From Allokutzneria sp. NRRL B-24872 (GTDB taxonomy: Bacteria > Actinomycetota > Actinomycetes > Mycobacteriales > Pseudonocardiaceae), in the NCBI RefSeq assembly GCF_002155965.1, contig NZ_MUMH01000032.1, positions 1-64,000 of the forward strand: a stretch of DNA of 64,000 nt, written 5' to 3'. Position numbers and translations under genes: made by a program. The notes below the pieces were generated by a model. The model searched no databases. It was not told where the DNA came from and worked only from the letters and a program-made list of their open reading frames with translations. Positions 52,228 to 60,541 of this stretch are shown here, in pieces (positions within the stretch are counted from its first letter, which is position 1; the number at the start of each line of letters is the position of its first letter).

Positions 52228-53553
52228 ATGTCAGTTGAATCCCGCCCGTCGGCGCAGCCGGGCGAGCCGCAGCACAACGAACGCCGTGTCGTCGCCAACG
52301 TGATGAAGGGTTCGATCGGCAACCTGGTCGAGTGGTACGACTGGTACGCCTATACAGCTTTCGCGATCTACTTCTCGGGCGCGTTCTTCCCCAAGGGCAA
52401 CACCACCGCTGAGCTGCTGAACACCGCCGCCGTCTTCGCGGTCGGCTTCCTGATGCGCCCGCTCGGCGGGTGGATGCTGGGACGCTACGCCGACCGCTAC
52501 GGCAGGCGCGCGGCGCTGACGCTGTCGGTGACGCTGATGGCGGCCGGGTCGCTGATGATCGCGCTGACCCCCTCCTACGCCACGATCGGCGTGTTCGCCC
52601 CGATCCTGCTGGTCGCGGCGCGGCTGCTGCAGGGCCTGTCCGTCGGCGGCGAGTACGCCACGTCGGCCACCTACCTCTCCGAGGTCGCCTCGCCCGGCAA
52701 GCGCGGGTTCTACTCCAGCTTCCAGTACGTGACGCTGACCGCCGGTCAGCTGCTCGCGCTCGGCGTGCAGATCGTGCTCCAGCAGGTGCTGTCCGAGCAG
52801 CAGATGTCCTCGTGGGGCTGGCGGATCGCCTTCGTCATCGGCGCGGCCGGAGCCATCGTCGTGATGTGGTTGCGGCGCAGCATGGAGGAGTCCGAGAGCT
52901 TCACCAAGGCCGCGTCGGAGGAGAAGGGCGAGCCCGGCTCCCGCGGCACCCTGCGCGCGCTGCTGGCCCACCCCAAGGAGGTCGCGCTCGTCATCGGGCT
53001 GACCCTCGGCGGCACCGTGGCGTTCTACACCTACACCACCTACCTCCAGAAGTTCATGATCAACACCGGTGGCATCTCCAAGCCGGACGCCGCGTGGATC
53101 AACTTCTTCGCCCTGCTGGTGTTCGTGATCCTGCAGCCGCTGGCCGGTCGCCTGTCCGACCGCGTCGGCCGCCGTCCGCTGCTGCTGTTCTTCGGCGTGT
53201 GCGGCACCCTGTTCACCGTGCCGCTGATGACCGTGCTCGGCGGCACCAGCTCGCCCGTCGCCGCGTTCTTCCTGATGCTCGGCGGACTGGTGATCGTCAC
53301 CGGATACACCTCGATCAACGCCATCGTGAAGGCCGAGCTGTTCCCCACCAAGATCCGCGCGCTCGGCGTCGGCCTGCCCTACGCGCTGACGGTGGCGGTC
53401 TTCGGCGGCACCGCCGAGCTGATCGCGTTCTGGCTCAAGGACATCGGGTACGAGTCGGCGTACTTCTACTACGTCTCCGCCTGCGTCCTCGTGTCGCTGA
53501 TCGTCTACAGCACCATGCGGGAGACGTCGAAGGACTCCCCGCTGGAGAAGTAG
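52228..53553 (+). CDS. MFS transporter of the metabolite:H+ symporter family (alpha-ketoglutarate permease-like)
   Basis: 441 residues, 12 predicted membrane helices. NLVEWYDWYAYTAFAIYF and GRYADRYGRRAAL are hallmarks of the MHS family, which takes up dicarboxylates, citrate, proline, betaine or shikimate with protons. GLSVGGEYATSATYLSE is the conserved helix 4-5 motif. A long gap holding the AAC(3) remnant precedes it. Substrate cannot be assigned. Confidence 0.93.
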   Translation: MSVESRPSAQPGEPQHNERRVVANVMKGSIGNLVEWYDWYAYTAFAIYFSGAFFPKGNTTAELLNTAAVFAVGFLMRPLGGWMLGRYADRYGRRAALTLSVTLMAAGSLMIALTPSYATIGVFAPILLVAARLLQGLSVGGEYATSATYLSEVASPGKRGFYSSFQYVTLTAGQLLALGVQIVLQQVLSEQQMSSWGWRIAFVIGAAGAIVVMWLRRSMEESESFTKAASEEKGEPGSRGTLRALLAHPKEVALVIGLTLGGTVAFYTYTTYLQKFMINTGGISKPDAAWINFFALLVFVILQPLAGRLSDRVGRRPLLLFFGVCGTLFTVPLMTVLGGTSSPVAAFFLMLGGLVIVTGYTSINAIVKAELFPTKIRALGVGLPYALTVAVFGGTAELIAFWLKDIGYESAYFYYVSACVLVSLIVYSTMRETSKDSPLEK

Positions 53554-53562
53554 CGATCGGCC

Positions 53563-53599
53563 GACCGCCTCCGGCTCCCCCAGCGGGCCGGAGGCGGTC
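53563..53599. terminator. Bidirectional terminator
   Basis: 13-bp perfect stem (GACCGCCTCCGGC with GCCGGAGGCGGTC) and an 11-base loop between the MFS gene and the converging gene at 53598, overlapping the last codon of the latter. Confidence 0.8.
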
Positions 53600-54131
53600 A
53601 CCTGCCCGCCAACTCCGCTTCGAACGCTTGCTTGCGCAGCGGCGGGCAGGTCGAGCGCAGCCGCGCGATCACCTTGTCCGCCTTGCCCTTCGGGTAGCCG
53701 GACGGGGCCGTTCCCCGGGACAGCAGGACGTTCACCAGTACGCGCAGCCCGGTGTCGCTCAGGCTCCACGCCGCCTCGGTCGCCACCGCCGCCAGCTCCG
53801 GGTCGGCGAGGTGGCGGGCGACGTCCTCGGCGTGCACCCACGACAGCTGGCCGGAGCGCAGGCACTGCGCCACCACGCCCCGGTCCGGGTGGTGCAGCAG
53901 CGCCAGCAGCCAGAACACGGCCATGCTCTCGTCGTCACCGGCGAACGCGGCGGTGAACTCCGCGTTGTCCGGCAGGATCGACGGGATCGGACGCCGGGCC
54001 AGCAACGACTCCACGTCGACCACGGCCGGAACGGTGATCGGTCCCCGGCTCCAGATCTCCCCGGTCCACTCCCCCGTCAGCACCACGGTCTCCGCCGCTC
54101 GCCCACTTCCGAACCATGCCACCGGAACCAC
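53598..54131 (-). CDS. Hypothetical protein
   Basis: 177 residues, mostly helical after residue 60, no signal peptide or membrane segment. FWLLALLHHPDRGVVAQCLR and similar Leu-rich helices suggest a HEAT- or TPR-like fold. No family recognised. The 3' end is closed by a strong hairpin. Start by ATG at 54131; the divergent phosphoesterase gene begins 101 bp away. Confidence 0.65.
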   Translation of the reverse strand: MVPVAWFGSGRAAETVVLTGEWTGEIWSRGPITVPAVVDVESLLARRPIPSILPDNAEFTAAFAGDDESMAVFWLLALLHHPDRGVVAQCLRSGQLSWVHAEDVARHLADPELAAVATEAAWSLSDTGLRVLVNVLLSRGTAPSGYPKGKADKVIARLRSTCPPLRKQAFEAELAGR

Positions 54132-54232
54132 TGTCCTCTCGCCTCACCGCGCCGGGCGGCGAGCGTAGGGCGACTGCCTCGGGACCGGTCCCGCTGGTGT
54201 GGGAGCGCGGGCGCCGGGGCACTCTGGTGGGC

Positions 54233-54733
54233 ATGCGGGTGTTGATGATCTCCGACACGCACGTGCCCCAACGCGGGCGCGTGGTGTCTGAGCAGGTGTG
54301 GCGAGCGGTGGACGAGGCGGACCTGGTGATCCACGCGGGCGACTGGGTGGAGGAGTCCGTGCTCGACGCTTTCTCCGAGCGGGCGAAGGTGCTCGTCGGG
54401 GTGCACGGCAACAACGACGACGCGGGCATCCGCGCGCGGCTGCCGGAGGTGGCGCACGTCGAAGTCGGCTCGCTGCGGATCGGCGTGGTGCACGAGACGG
54501 GCGATGCGAAGGGCCGCGAGCAGCGCTGCGACGCCCACTTCCCCGGCGTCGACGTCCTCGTGTTCGGGCACAGCCACATTCCCTGGGACACAACGACTCC
54601 TGGCGGAATTCGGCTGCTCAACCCCGGCTCTCCAACCGACCGCCGCCGCCAGCCAGCGCACACCTACCTCACTGCCACGATCGGCGAACACGGCCTCACC
54701 GATGTGCGGCTGCACGAGTTGCCGCCGCGCTGA
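54233..54733 (+). CDS. Metallophosphoesterase, YfcE/MJ0936 type
   Basis: 166 residues from ATG at 54233. All five metallophosphatase motifs are present: SDTHVP, HAGDWVE, GVHGNND, VVHETGD (in place of GH) and FGHSHIPWD. Such small enzymes hydrolyse phosphodiesters such as cyclic nucleotides. The physiological substrate is unknown. The kinase-like gene follows by 47 bp. Confidence 0.9.
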   Translation: MRVLMISDTHVPQRGRVVSEQVWRAVDEADLVIHAGDWVEESVLDAFSERAKVLVGVHGNNDDAGIRARLPEVAHVEVGSLRIGVVHETGDAKGREQRCDAHFPGVDVLVFGHSHIPWDTTTPGGIRLLNPGSPTDRRRQPAHTYLTATIGEHGLTDVRLHELPPR

Positions 54734-54780
54734 CGCCGAAAGCGGTCGCCAACCACAACGGCGGTGACTACCGTCCGCCC

Positions 54781-55674
54781 ATGAGCTTGTTCCCCGCCGA
54801 GCAGCCGGAGGACGACGCGGTCCTGCTCCCCGGCGTCACCGCGATCCTCGACCAGCACAGCATCAGCGAGCATCCGCACCGCTTCGAGGACGGCTCGCTC
54901 CCGGTGTACGCCGTGGGCGACGATCTCGTGCTCAAGCTCTACCCGCCGGTCTACCGCGCGGAGTGCGCGCTGGAAGCGGGCGTGCTCGCCGACCTCGCCG
55001 GAAGTCTGCCGACGCCGACCCCGGAGGTGGTGGCGACGGGCGAGCTGGAGGGCTGGGGCTATCTCCTGATGACGAGGCTGCACGGCCGTCCTCTCGGCGA
55101 AGCGTGGCCGGAGCTGAGCGCACGAGAGCGCGACGGGATCGTAGATCAACTCGGCGAGACGTTGGCGTTGCTGCACAAGGAAAAGGTGCCGACGCTGCCT
55201 GCTGTCGACTGGGGGCGTTTCGTGATCGGCCAGCGCGTCAAGCTGATTGAGCACCATCGCAAGCGCGAGCTCGACGAGGTGTGGCTGGGCCAGCTCGACA
55301 GCTTCCTGGACACCGTCGATCTGATCACGCCGCGCGAACCGGTGCCGTTGCACACGGAGGTGATGCCCGCGCACCTCCTCCTGGGGCCGGACGGGAAACT
55401 CAGCGGGCTGTTCGACTTCGAGCCCGCGATGCGCGGAGCGCGCGAGTACGAGTTCGCCGCTGTCGGCCTGTTCTTCGCGCGCGGCGACGGCAGGGTGCTG
55501 AAGCGCGTGCTGAACGCCTACGGCTTCAACGATATCGGGCCGGAGCTGTCACGGCAGCTGCTGGGCATGACGATCATCCACGTGTACAGCAACCTCGGGT
55601 GGTACATGCGCGAACTGGGCGCTCCGGCCGAGCAGAGCCTGGAAGCCTTGGCGCGCCACTGGTTCCCGCTCTAG
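54781..55674 (+). CDS. Aminoglycoside phosphotransferase-fold protein with altered catalytic loop
   Basis: 297 residues with the APH kinase fold: nucleotide lysine in DLVLKLYPP, hinge LLMTRLHG, and metal-binding DFEPA. The catalytic loop HGDxxxxN reads HTEVMPAHL, so the catalytic Asp is Glu and the Asn is His. From memory other actinomycete family members carry HTE too, so this may be a distinct subfamily and not a dead enzyme. Substrate unknown; resistance should not be assumed. Confidence 0.8.
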   Translation: MSLFPAEQPEDDAVLLPGVTAILDQHSISEHPHRFEDGSLPVYAVGDDLVLKLYPPVYRAECALEAGVLADLAGSLPTPTPEVVATGELEGWGYLLMTRLHGRPLGEAWPELSARERDGIVDQLGETLALLHKEKVPTLPAVDWGRFVIGQRVKLIEHHRKRELDEVWLGQLDSFLDTVDLITPREPVPLHTEVMPAHLLLGPDGKLSGLFDFEPAMRGAREYEFAAVGLFFARGDGRVLKRVLNAYGFNDIGPELSRQLLGMTIIHVYSNLGWYMRELGAPAEQSLEALARHWFPL

Positions 55675-55680
55675 ACGCGA

Positions 55681-55710
55681 ACGAGGGCAGTGCGCGTGCA
55701 CCGCCCTCGT
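55681..55710. terminator. Bidirectional hairpin terminator
   Basis: ACGAGGGC and GTGC pair with GCAC and GCCCTCGT (one A-C mismatch) around GCGT, 7 bp after the kinase-like gene and 16 bp from the converging secreted-protein gene. Confidence 0.75.
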
Positions 55711-55725
55711 CCAGCGGTGGCAGAT

Positions 55726-56064
55726 CTACCGGTGGATGGTCTTGCCGTTGATGAGGATGCCGTTGATCGTCGGGTCCCAGTTGTTGTACTCGCGCGTGTT
55801 CAGCTCGGACTGCCCGGTGCTCACAACCTCCTGGTAGTTGACGAGCGGCGGGCAGCAGCTGCCGATGGTCAGCTTGTCACCGTAGAGGGCACCCCGGAGG
55901 TTGGCGTGCACCAAACCGTTCTTGTTGTTCTTCCACAGCGTGAGCGTGCGGCCGTGGCCCGAGGTCCCCTTGACGTATGTGAAGGAATCGGCGTAGGCGG
56001 GAACGGCCACGGCGGAGGTCGCGATGAGCATTGCCAGCGTGACGCCTGCCATCTTCTTGAACAA
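55726..56064 (-). CDS. Small secreted protein
   Basis: 112 residues. Signal peptide MFKKMAGVTLAMLIATSAVA with cleavage near AYA. The mature part of about 85 residues contains one adjacent Cys pair (GSCCPPLVN) and GRTLTLWKNNKNGLVHANL. No family recognised. Base composition is less G+C-rich than its neighbours, hinting at acquisition. Confidence 0.75.
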   Translation of the reverse strand: MFKKMAGVTLAMLIATSAVAVPAYADSFTYVKGTSGHGRTLTLWKNNKNGLVHANLRGALYGDKLTIGSCCPPLVNYQEVVSTGQSELNTREYNNWDPTINGILINGKTIHR

Positions 56065-56178
56065 CAGAACTCCCCAGTCAGGTTCGAAGATCGCCGCCGA
56101 GGCTAGCCACGCCGCACCAGCTCGGAAGGCGGATTCGCACTGCCCTGAAGTGAACTTTTTACGGAACCGAACCCGGGG

Positions 56179-57840
56179 CTAGACCGTCGCCTCCGCCGCG
56201 GCCCGGCCCGCCACCCGGCCGGAGAAGATGCAGCCGCCGAGGAAAGTCCCTTCCAAGGCGCGGTATCCGTGCATGCCACCGCCGCCGAACCCGGCCGCCT
56301 CGCCCGCCGCGTACACGCCGGGCAACGGCTCACCTGAGGCCTGGAGCACGCGGGAGGACAGATCGGTCTCCAGGCCGCCGAGGCTCTTGCGCGTGATGAT
56401 CGACAACCGCACGGCGATCAGCGGACCGGCCTTCGGGTCGAGCAGGCGGTGCGGCGTGGCGACGCGGATCAGCTTGTCCCCCAGGTAGTTCCGGGCTCCG
56501 CGCAGCGCGGTGATCTGGAGGTCCTTGGTGAAGGGGTTGAGGATCTCGCGGTCACGGGCGCGGATCTCGCGCTCGACCTGCTCCACGTCGAGCAGCGGCT
56601 CGGGGGTGAGCGCGTTCATCCTGGCGATGAGCGTCGTGAGGTCGTTCTCGACGATGAAGTCCGCACCGTGCTTCTTGAACGCCTCGACCGGTCCAGGCGC
56701 GCCGGGCAGCGCCCTCTTGAGCACTCCGCGCACGCTGCGGCCGGTGAGATCGGGGTTCTGCTCGGAGCCGGAGAGCGCGAACTCCTTCTCGATGATCTTC
56801 TGGGTCAGCACGAACCACGTGTGCTCGTGGCCGCTGCGCATGATGTGCTCCAGCGTCCCCAGCGTGTCGAAGCCGGGGAACAGCGGAACGGGCAGCCGCT
56901 TGCCGCGCGCGTCCAGCCACAGCGAGGACGGGCCGGGCAGGATGCGGATGCCGTGCATCGGCCAGATCGGGTTCCAGTTCTGGATTCCCTCGGTGTAGTG
57001 CCACATGCGGTCGCCGTTGATGGCGTTGCCGCCCGCGCTCTCGGTGATCCCGATCATCCGGCCGTCGACGTGCGCGGGCACTCCGCTGAGCATGTGCTCC
57101 GGCGGCGTGCCGAGCCGCGAAGGCCAGTTGCGGCGGACGAGGTCGTGGTTGCCGCCAATGCCGCCGGAGGTCACGACGACGGCCTGCGCGGAGAACTCGA
57201 AGGGCCGCAGCTCGACGCGGGAGCTCTGCTCGCCGCGCGCCACGTCGCTGTGCTCCAGGACCTGCCCGCGCACGCCGTCGACCGCGCCGGCTGTGACGGT
57301 CAGCTCGTCGACGCGGTGGCGGGACTTCAAGACCACCAGGCCCCGGTCCATCGCCGCGCGGACCCGGCGCAGGAACGGCTCGACGACACCGGGACCGGTG
57401 CCCCACGTGATGTGGAAGCGGGGCACGGAGTTGCCGTGGCCCATGGCGTCGTAGCCACCGCGCTCGGCCCAGCCGACCACGGGGAAGAACTTCATACCCT
57501 GCTCGCGCAGCCACGCGCGCTTCTCCCCCGAGGCGAAGTCGACGTAGGCCTCGGCCCACGCGCGCGGCCACCGGTCCTGCTCGCGATCGAAGCCGGCGGT
57601 GCCGAGCCAGTCCTGCAACGCCAGCTCGTGCGAGTCGCGGATGCGCATCCGGCGCTGCTCCGGGGAGTCCACGAAGAACAGCCCGCCGAAGGACCAGTGC
57701 GCCTGGCCACCGAGCGAGGCGGGCGGCTCCTGGTCGAGCAGCAGCACCCTCCTGCCCGCGTCGGCCAGCTCGGCCGTGGCGACCAGCCCGGCGAGCCCCG
57801 CTCCGACGACGATCACGTCCGCACTCGCCTCTGCCGCCAT
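56179..57840 (-). CDS. FAD-dependent dehydrogenase, 3-ketosteroid dehydrogenase-like
   Basis: About 553 residues. N-terminal FAD-binding VIVVGAGLAGLVATAELADAG with an acidic second motif, a middle substrate domain (VVTSGGIGGNHDLVRRNWPS) and the C-terminal GVYAAGEAAGFGGGGMHGY typical of the fumarate reductase/KstD group. It is usually annotated as FAD-binding dehydrogenase; a true steroid substrate is not proven. Two adjacent ATG codons (57843, 57840) could start it. Confidence 0.88.
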   Translation of the reverse strand: MAAEASADVIVVGAGLAGLVATAELADAGRRVLLLDQEPPASLGGQAHWSFGGLFFVDSPEQRRMRIRDSHELALQDWLGTAGFDREQDRWPRAWAEAYVDFASGEKRAWLREQGMKFFPVVGWAERGGYDAMGHGNSVPRFHITWGTGPGVVEPFLRRVRAAMDRGLVVLKSRHRVDELTVTAGAVDGVRGQVLEHSDVARGEQSSRVELRPFEFSAQAVVVTSGGIGGNHDLVRRNWPSRLGTPPEHMLSGVPAHVDGRMIGITESAGGNAINGDRMWHYTEGIQNWNPIWPMHGIRILPGPSSLWLDARGKRLPVPLFPGFDTLGTLEHIMRSGHEHTWFVLTQKIIEKEFALSGSEQNPDLTGRSVRGVLKRALPGAPGPVEAFKKHGADFIVENDLTTLIARMNALTPEPLLDVEQVEREIRARDREILNPFTKDLQITALRGARNYLGDKLIRVATPHRLLDPKAGPLIAVRLSIITRKSLGGLETDLSSRVLQASGEPLPGVYAAGEAAGFGGGGMHGYRALEGTFLGGCIFSGRVAGRAAAEATV

Positions 57841-57922
57841 CACAGCACCCTTCAGTCGAGATCACTTCGCCCAAGGTCGAACGATTCTGCCCTGCGAGCG
57901 GCACCGGTGCGTGATAGGGCTG

Positions 57923-57960
57923 GGCCGTGTTTCGCGAGAGCGCGTTCGGGAAACACGGCC
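57923..57960 (+). promoter_or_regulatory. Leader hairpin before uspA
   Basis: 11-bp perfect stem (GGCCGTGTTTC with GAAACACGGCC) around 16 bases, ending 10 bp before the GGGAGG ribosome site. It is close enough to affect RNA stability or initiation, or to be the binding site of a regulator. Confidence 0.55.
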
Positions 57961-57982
57961 TACTCCGAAGGGAGGCACGTCC

Positions 57983-58462
57983 ATGTCCACTTGCTCGCAC
58001 CGCAACACGATCGTCGTCGGGGTCGACGGGTCGGAACCGAGCGTCCAGGCGCTGCGCTGGGCCTTCAAGGAAGCGATGCTGCGCGACGCCTCGGTGACGG
58101 CCGCGATCTTCTGGACGCCCCCCGGGATCTCCCCGGCGAGCATGCCGATCCCGGTGGTCACGCCGATGGACGACGAGACCGAGGTCTACCGGGAGGTGCT
58201 GGCCGAGGCGCTGCGCCGGGCCCGCGCGGGCTACGAGGACGTCCCGGTGCACGAGGTCGTCGAGCCGGGCATGGCGGGCACGCGGCTGACCGAGCTCGCC
58301 GAGGGCTCGGAGATGCTGGTGCTCGGCAGCCACGGGCACGGGCACGTGATGACGGCGCTGATGGGCTCGGTGAGCGCGGCGGTGATCCGCAAGGCGAACT
58401 GCCCGGTGGTGGTCATCCCCACGCGCCTGGTGGCCGAGCTGGGGCCGTCCTGTTCCCAGTAG
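57983..58462 (+). CDS. Universal stress protein, UspA family
   Basis: 159 residues, one Usp domain. The ATP-binding pattern is visible: VGVDGSEPS at the start and GSHGHGHVMTALMGSVSAAV (G-2x-G-9x-G-S) near the end, followed by CPVVVIP. Cytoplasmic; role in stress or dormancy is general to the family. Strong ribosome site GGGAGG. Its 5' leader can form a long hairpin. Confidence 0.92.
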   Translation: MSTCSHRNTIVVGVDGSEPSVQALRWAFKEAMLRDASVTAAIFWTPPGISPASMPIPVVTPMDDETEVYREVLAEALRRARAGYEDVPVHEVVEPGMAGTRLTELAEGSEMLVLGSHGHGHVMTALMGSVSAAVIRKANCPVVVIPTRLVAELGPSCSQ

Positions 58463-58499
58463 TTTCCCCAGGATCGAGCCCGCCCGCGCACCCCTCAAG

Positions 58500-58518
58500 T
58501 TAGGCATGGCTATCCTCA
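58500..58518. promoter_or_regulatory. Putative iron box (IdeR/DtxR site) before the siderophore importer
   Basis: TTAGGCATGGCTATCCTCA matches the 19-bp IdeR/DmdR1 consensus (TTAGGTTAGGCTAACCTAA, from memory) at 14 positions, with TTAGG and GGCTA blocks intact. It ends 4 bp before the first permease start, so repressor binding would block transcription or initiation when iron is plentiful. Confidence 0.7.
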
Positions 58519-58522
58519 CCGG

Positions 58523-59539
58523 GTGAAGTGGGGAAACGCTCTCACGTTCCGTCGGCGCACCGGGCTGCTGCTCGCGCTGCTCGGACTGGCCGCCTGCGCG
58601 CTGTTGTCGATCATGGTCGGCAGCCGCTGGCTCGGTGTCGGCACCGTGTTCGAGGCGTTGCTGCGCCCCGGCCAAGACGAGGCGACCGACGCGATCGTCT
58701 GGGGTCTGCGCGTGCCCAGGACCGGGTTCGGGCTCGCCGTCGGCGCGGCGCTGGGCATGGCGGGCGCGCTGATGCAGGGGCTGACCCGCAACCCGCTGGC
58801 CGATCCCGGGCTGCTCGGGGTGAGCGCGGGCGCGTCGCTGGCCGTGGTGCTCTCGACCGGGCTGCTCGGCGTCACCTCGCTGCACGGCTACATCTGGTTC
58901 GCCTTCGCGGGCGCGGCGGCGGCGTCGGTGGTGGTGTTCGCGCTGGCCGCGCGCGGGGCGGGTGGGCCGACGCCGACGAAGCTCGCGCTGGCCGGGGCCG
59001 GGGTGACCGCGATGGCCGGTTCGGTGACGACGAGCCTGCTGCTGGCCGACGCGGCGACGCTGGACCGCTACCGCTTCTGGTCGGTCGGAGCGCTCAGCGG
59101 CCAGGACCCGGCCACACTCGGCCAAGTGCTCCCGTTCCTCGCGGTGGGCGCCGTGCTCGCGGCGGCGATCACGCCCGGGATGAACCTGCTCGCGCTCGGC
59201 GAGGACACCGCGCGCGGCCTCGGGCAACGGGTCGGGCTGATCCGGGTGGCCGGGGTCGTGGCGATCACGCTGCTCGCCGGGGCGGGGGTCGCGGTGTGCG
59301 GCCCGATCGCCTTCGTCGGCCTGGTCGTCCCGCACATCGCGAGGGCGATCTGCGGCGCCGACCACCGTTGGGTGCTGGCGTTGTCGGCGGTGCTCGCGCC
59401 CGCGTTGCTGCTGGCGGCGGACTTGCTGGGGCGGCTGGTCGCGCATCCCGACGAGCTGCACGTGGGCATCGTCGCAGCCGCGCTCGGGGCACCGTTCTTC
59501 ATCGCGTTCGTGCGCCGCAGCAGGGTGGCCGAGCTGTGA
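58523..59539 (+). CDS. FecCD-family iron-siderophore ABC permease 1
   Basis: 338 residues, about nine or ten membrane helices, GTG start. ALMQGLTRNPLADPGLLGVSAGA is the FecCD signature and GPIAFVGLVVPHIAR is the motif that contacts the ATPase. Forms the importer channel with the next gene, whose GTG overlaps its stop. Confidence 0.95.
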   Translation: MKWGNALTFRRRTGLLLALLGLAACALLSIMVGSRWLGVGTVFEALLRPGQDEATDAIVWGLRVPRTGFGLAVGAALGMAGALMQGLTRNPLADPGLLGVSAGASLAVVLSTGLLGVTSLHGYIWFAFAGAAAASVVVFALAARGAGGPTPTKLALAGAGVTAMAGSVTTSLLLADAATLDRYRFWSVGALSGQDPATLGQVLPFLAVGAVLAAAITPGMNLLALGEDTARGLGQRVGLIRVAGVVAITLLAGAGVAVCGPIAFVGLVVPHIARAICGADHRWVLALSAVLAPALLLAADLLGRLVAHPDELHVGIVAAALGAPFFIAFVRRSRVAEL

Positions 59540-60525
59540 GGGCCCGGCCGAGGACGGTCCTCGTCTGCGCGCTGCTCGCGGTGGCCGCGTTCCTGTTGCT
59601 GTGCTTGGAGATCACCATCGGTGACTTCCCGCTGACGGTCCCCGAGGTCGCGGCCGGGCTGTTCGGTTCCGGTGACCCCGCGGCGCTGCTGGTGATCAAC
59701 GAGATCCGGTTGCCGCGCGCGCTGATCGGCGTGCTGGTCGGGCTCGCGTTCGGGGTCGGCGGCCTGCTCTTCCAAGCGCTGGCCCGCAATCCGCTCGCCA
59801 GCCCGGACGTGATCGGCGTGACCGACGGCGCGAACACCTTCGCCGTCGCGACGCTGCTGACCGGGGCGGGCGCGGGCTTAGGGCTCGGCGTGTCCACGAT
59901 GGCGGTGCTGGGCGGGGTCGTCGTGTCGGCGATCGTGGTCGCCCTGTCGTGGAAGCGCGGCACGACCGGCCTGCGCATCGTGCTCGTCGGCATCGGCATG
60001 GCCGCGCTGTGCGGCAGCATCACCGACTACCTGCTGCTGGAGTCCGGGGCTTTCCAGGCGCAGCAAGCAGTTGTGTGGCTCGTCGGCAGCCTCAGCGGTC
60101 GCACGTGGGGCAGCGTCCACCCGCTGGCCATCGCCGTGGTGGTGCTCGTGCCGCTCGCGCTGCTGCTGTGGAAGTGGTTGGCGGGCCTGGAACTCGGCGA
60201 GGACTCCGCCACCGGCTTGGGCGTCCCGGTGCAGACCGCGCGCCTGGCGATCATGACCGTCGGAGTCGGTCTCGTGTCCTTCGCGACCGCCGCCGCCGGG
60301 CCCGTGGCGTTCGTCGCGCTGCTCGCTCCGCAGATCGCGCTGCGGCTCGTGCGTCCCTCCGTCCCGCCGATGGTGACCTCCGGTCTGGTCGGCGCGGTCG
60401 TGGTGCTGGCGGCGGATCTGATCGCCCGCACCCTGTTGTCCTCCGGTGAACTGCCCGTCGGGGTGGTGACCGGGGTGGTCGGGGCCCCGGTCCTGCTGTG
60501 GCTGCTCGCCCGAAGTTTCCGTTGA
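59536..60525 (+). CDS. FecCD-family iron-siderophore ABC permease 2
   Basis: 329 residues, GTG start overlapping the upstream stop (GTGA). LLFQALARNPLASPDVIGVT and GPVAFVALLAPQIALRLV are the equivalents of the motifs in permease 1. The two are expected to form a heterodimer, as in FepDG or FagAB systems. The binding-protein gene follows by 16 bp. Confidence 0.95.
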   Translation: MRARPRTVLVCALLAVAAFLLLCLEITIGDFPLTVPEVAAGLFGSGDPAALLVINEIRLPRALIGVLVGLAFGVGGLLFQALARNPLASPDVIGVTDGANTFAVATLLTGAGAGLGLGVSTMAVLGGVVVSAIVVALSWKRGTTGLRIVLVGIGMAALCGSITDYLLLESGAFQAQQAVVWLVGSLSGRTWGSVHPLAIAVVVLVPLALLLWKWLAGLELGEDSATGLGVPVQTARLAIMTVGVGLVSFATAAAGPVAFVALLAPQIALRLVRPSVPPMVTSGLVGAVVVLAADLIARTLLSSGELPVGVVTGVVGAPVLLWLLARSFR

Positions 60526-60541
60526 CGTGAAGGGAAAATCC

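Noticed and set aside
56552-59461. 969-aa minus-strand ORF across uspA and the flavin dehydrogenase
   Set aside because: Composed of Arg/His/Gly-rich shadow sequence. It covers several well-supported genes on both strands.
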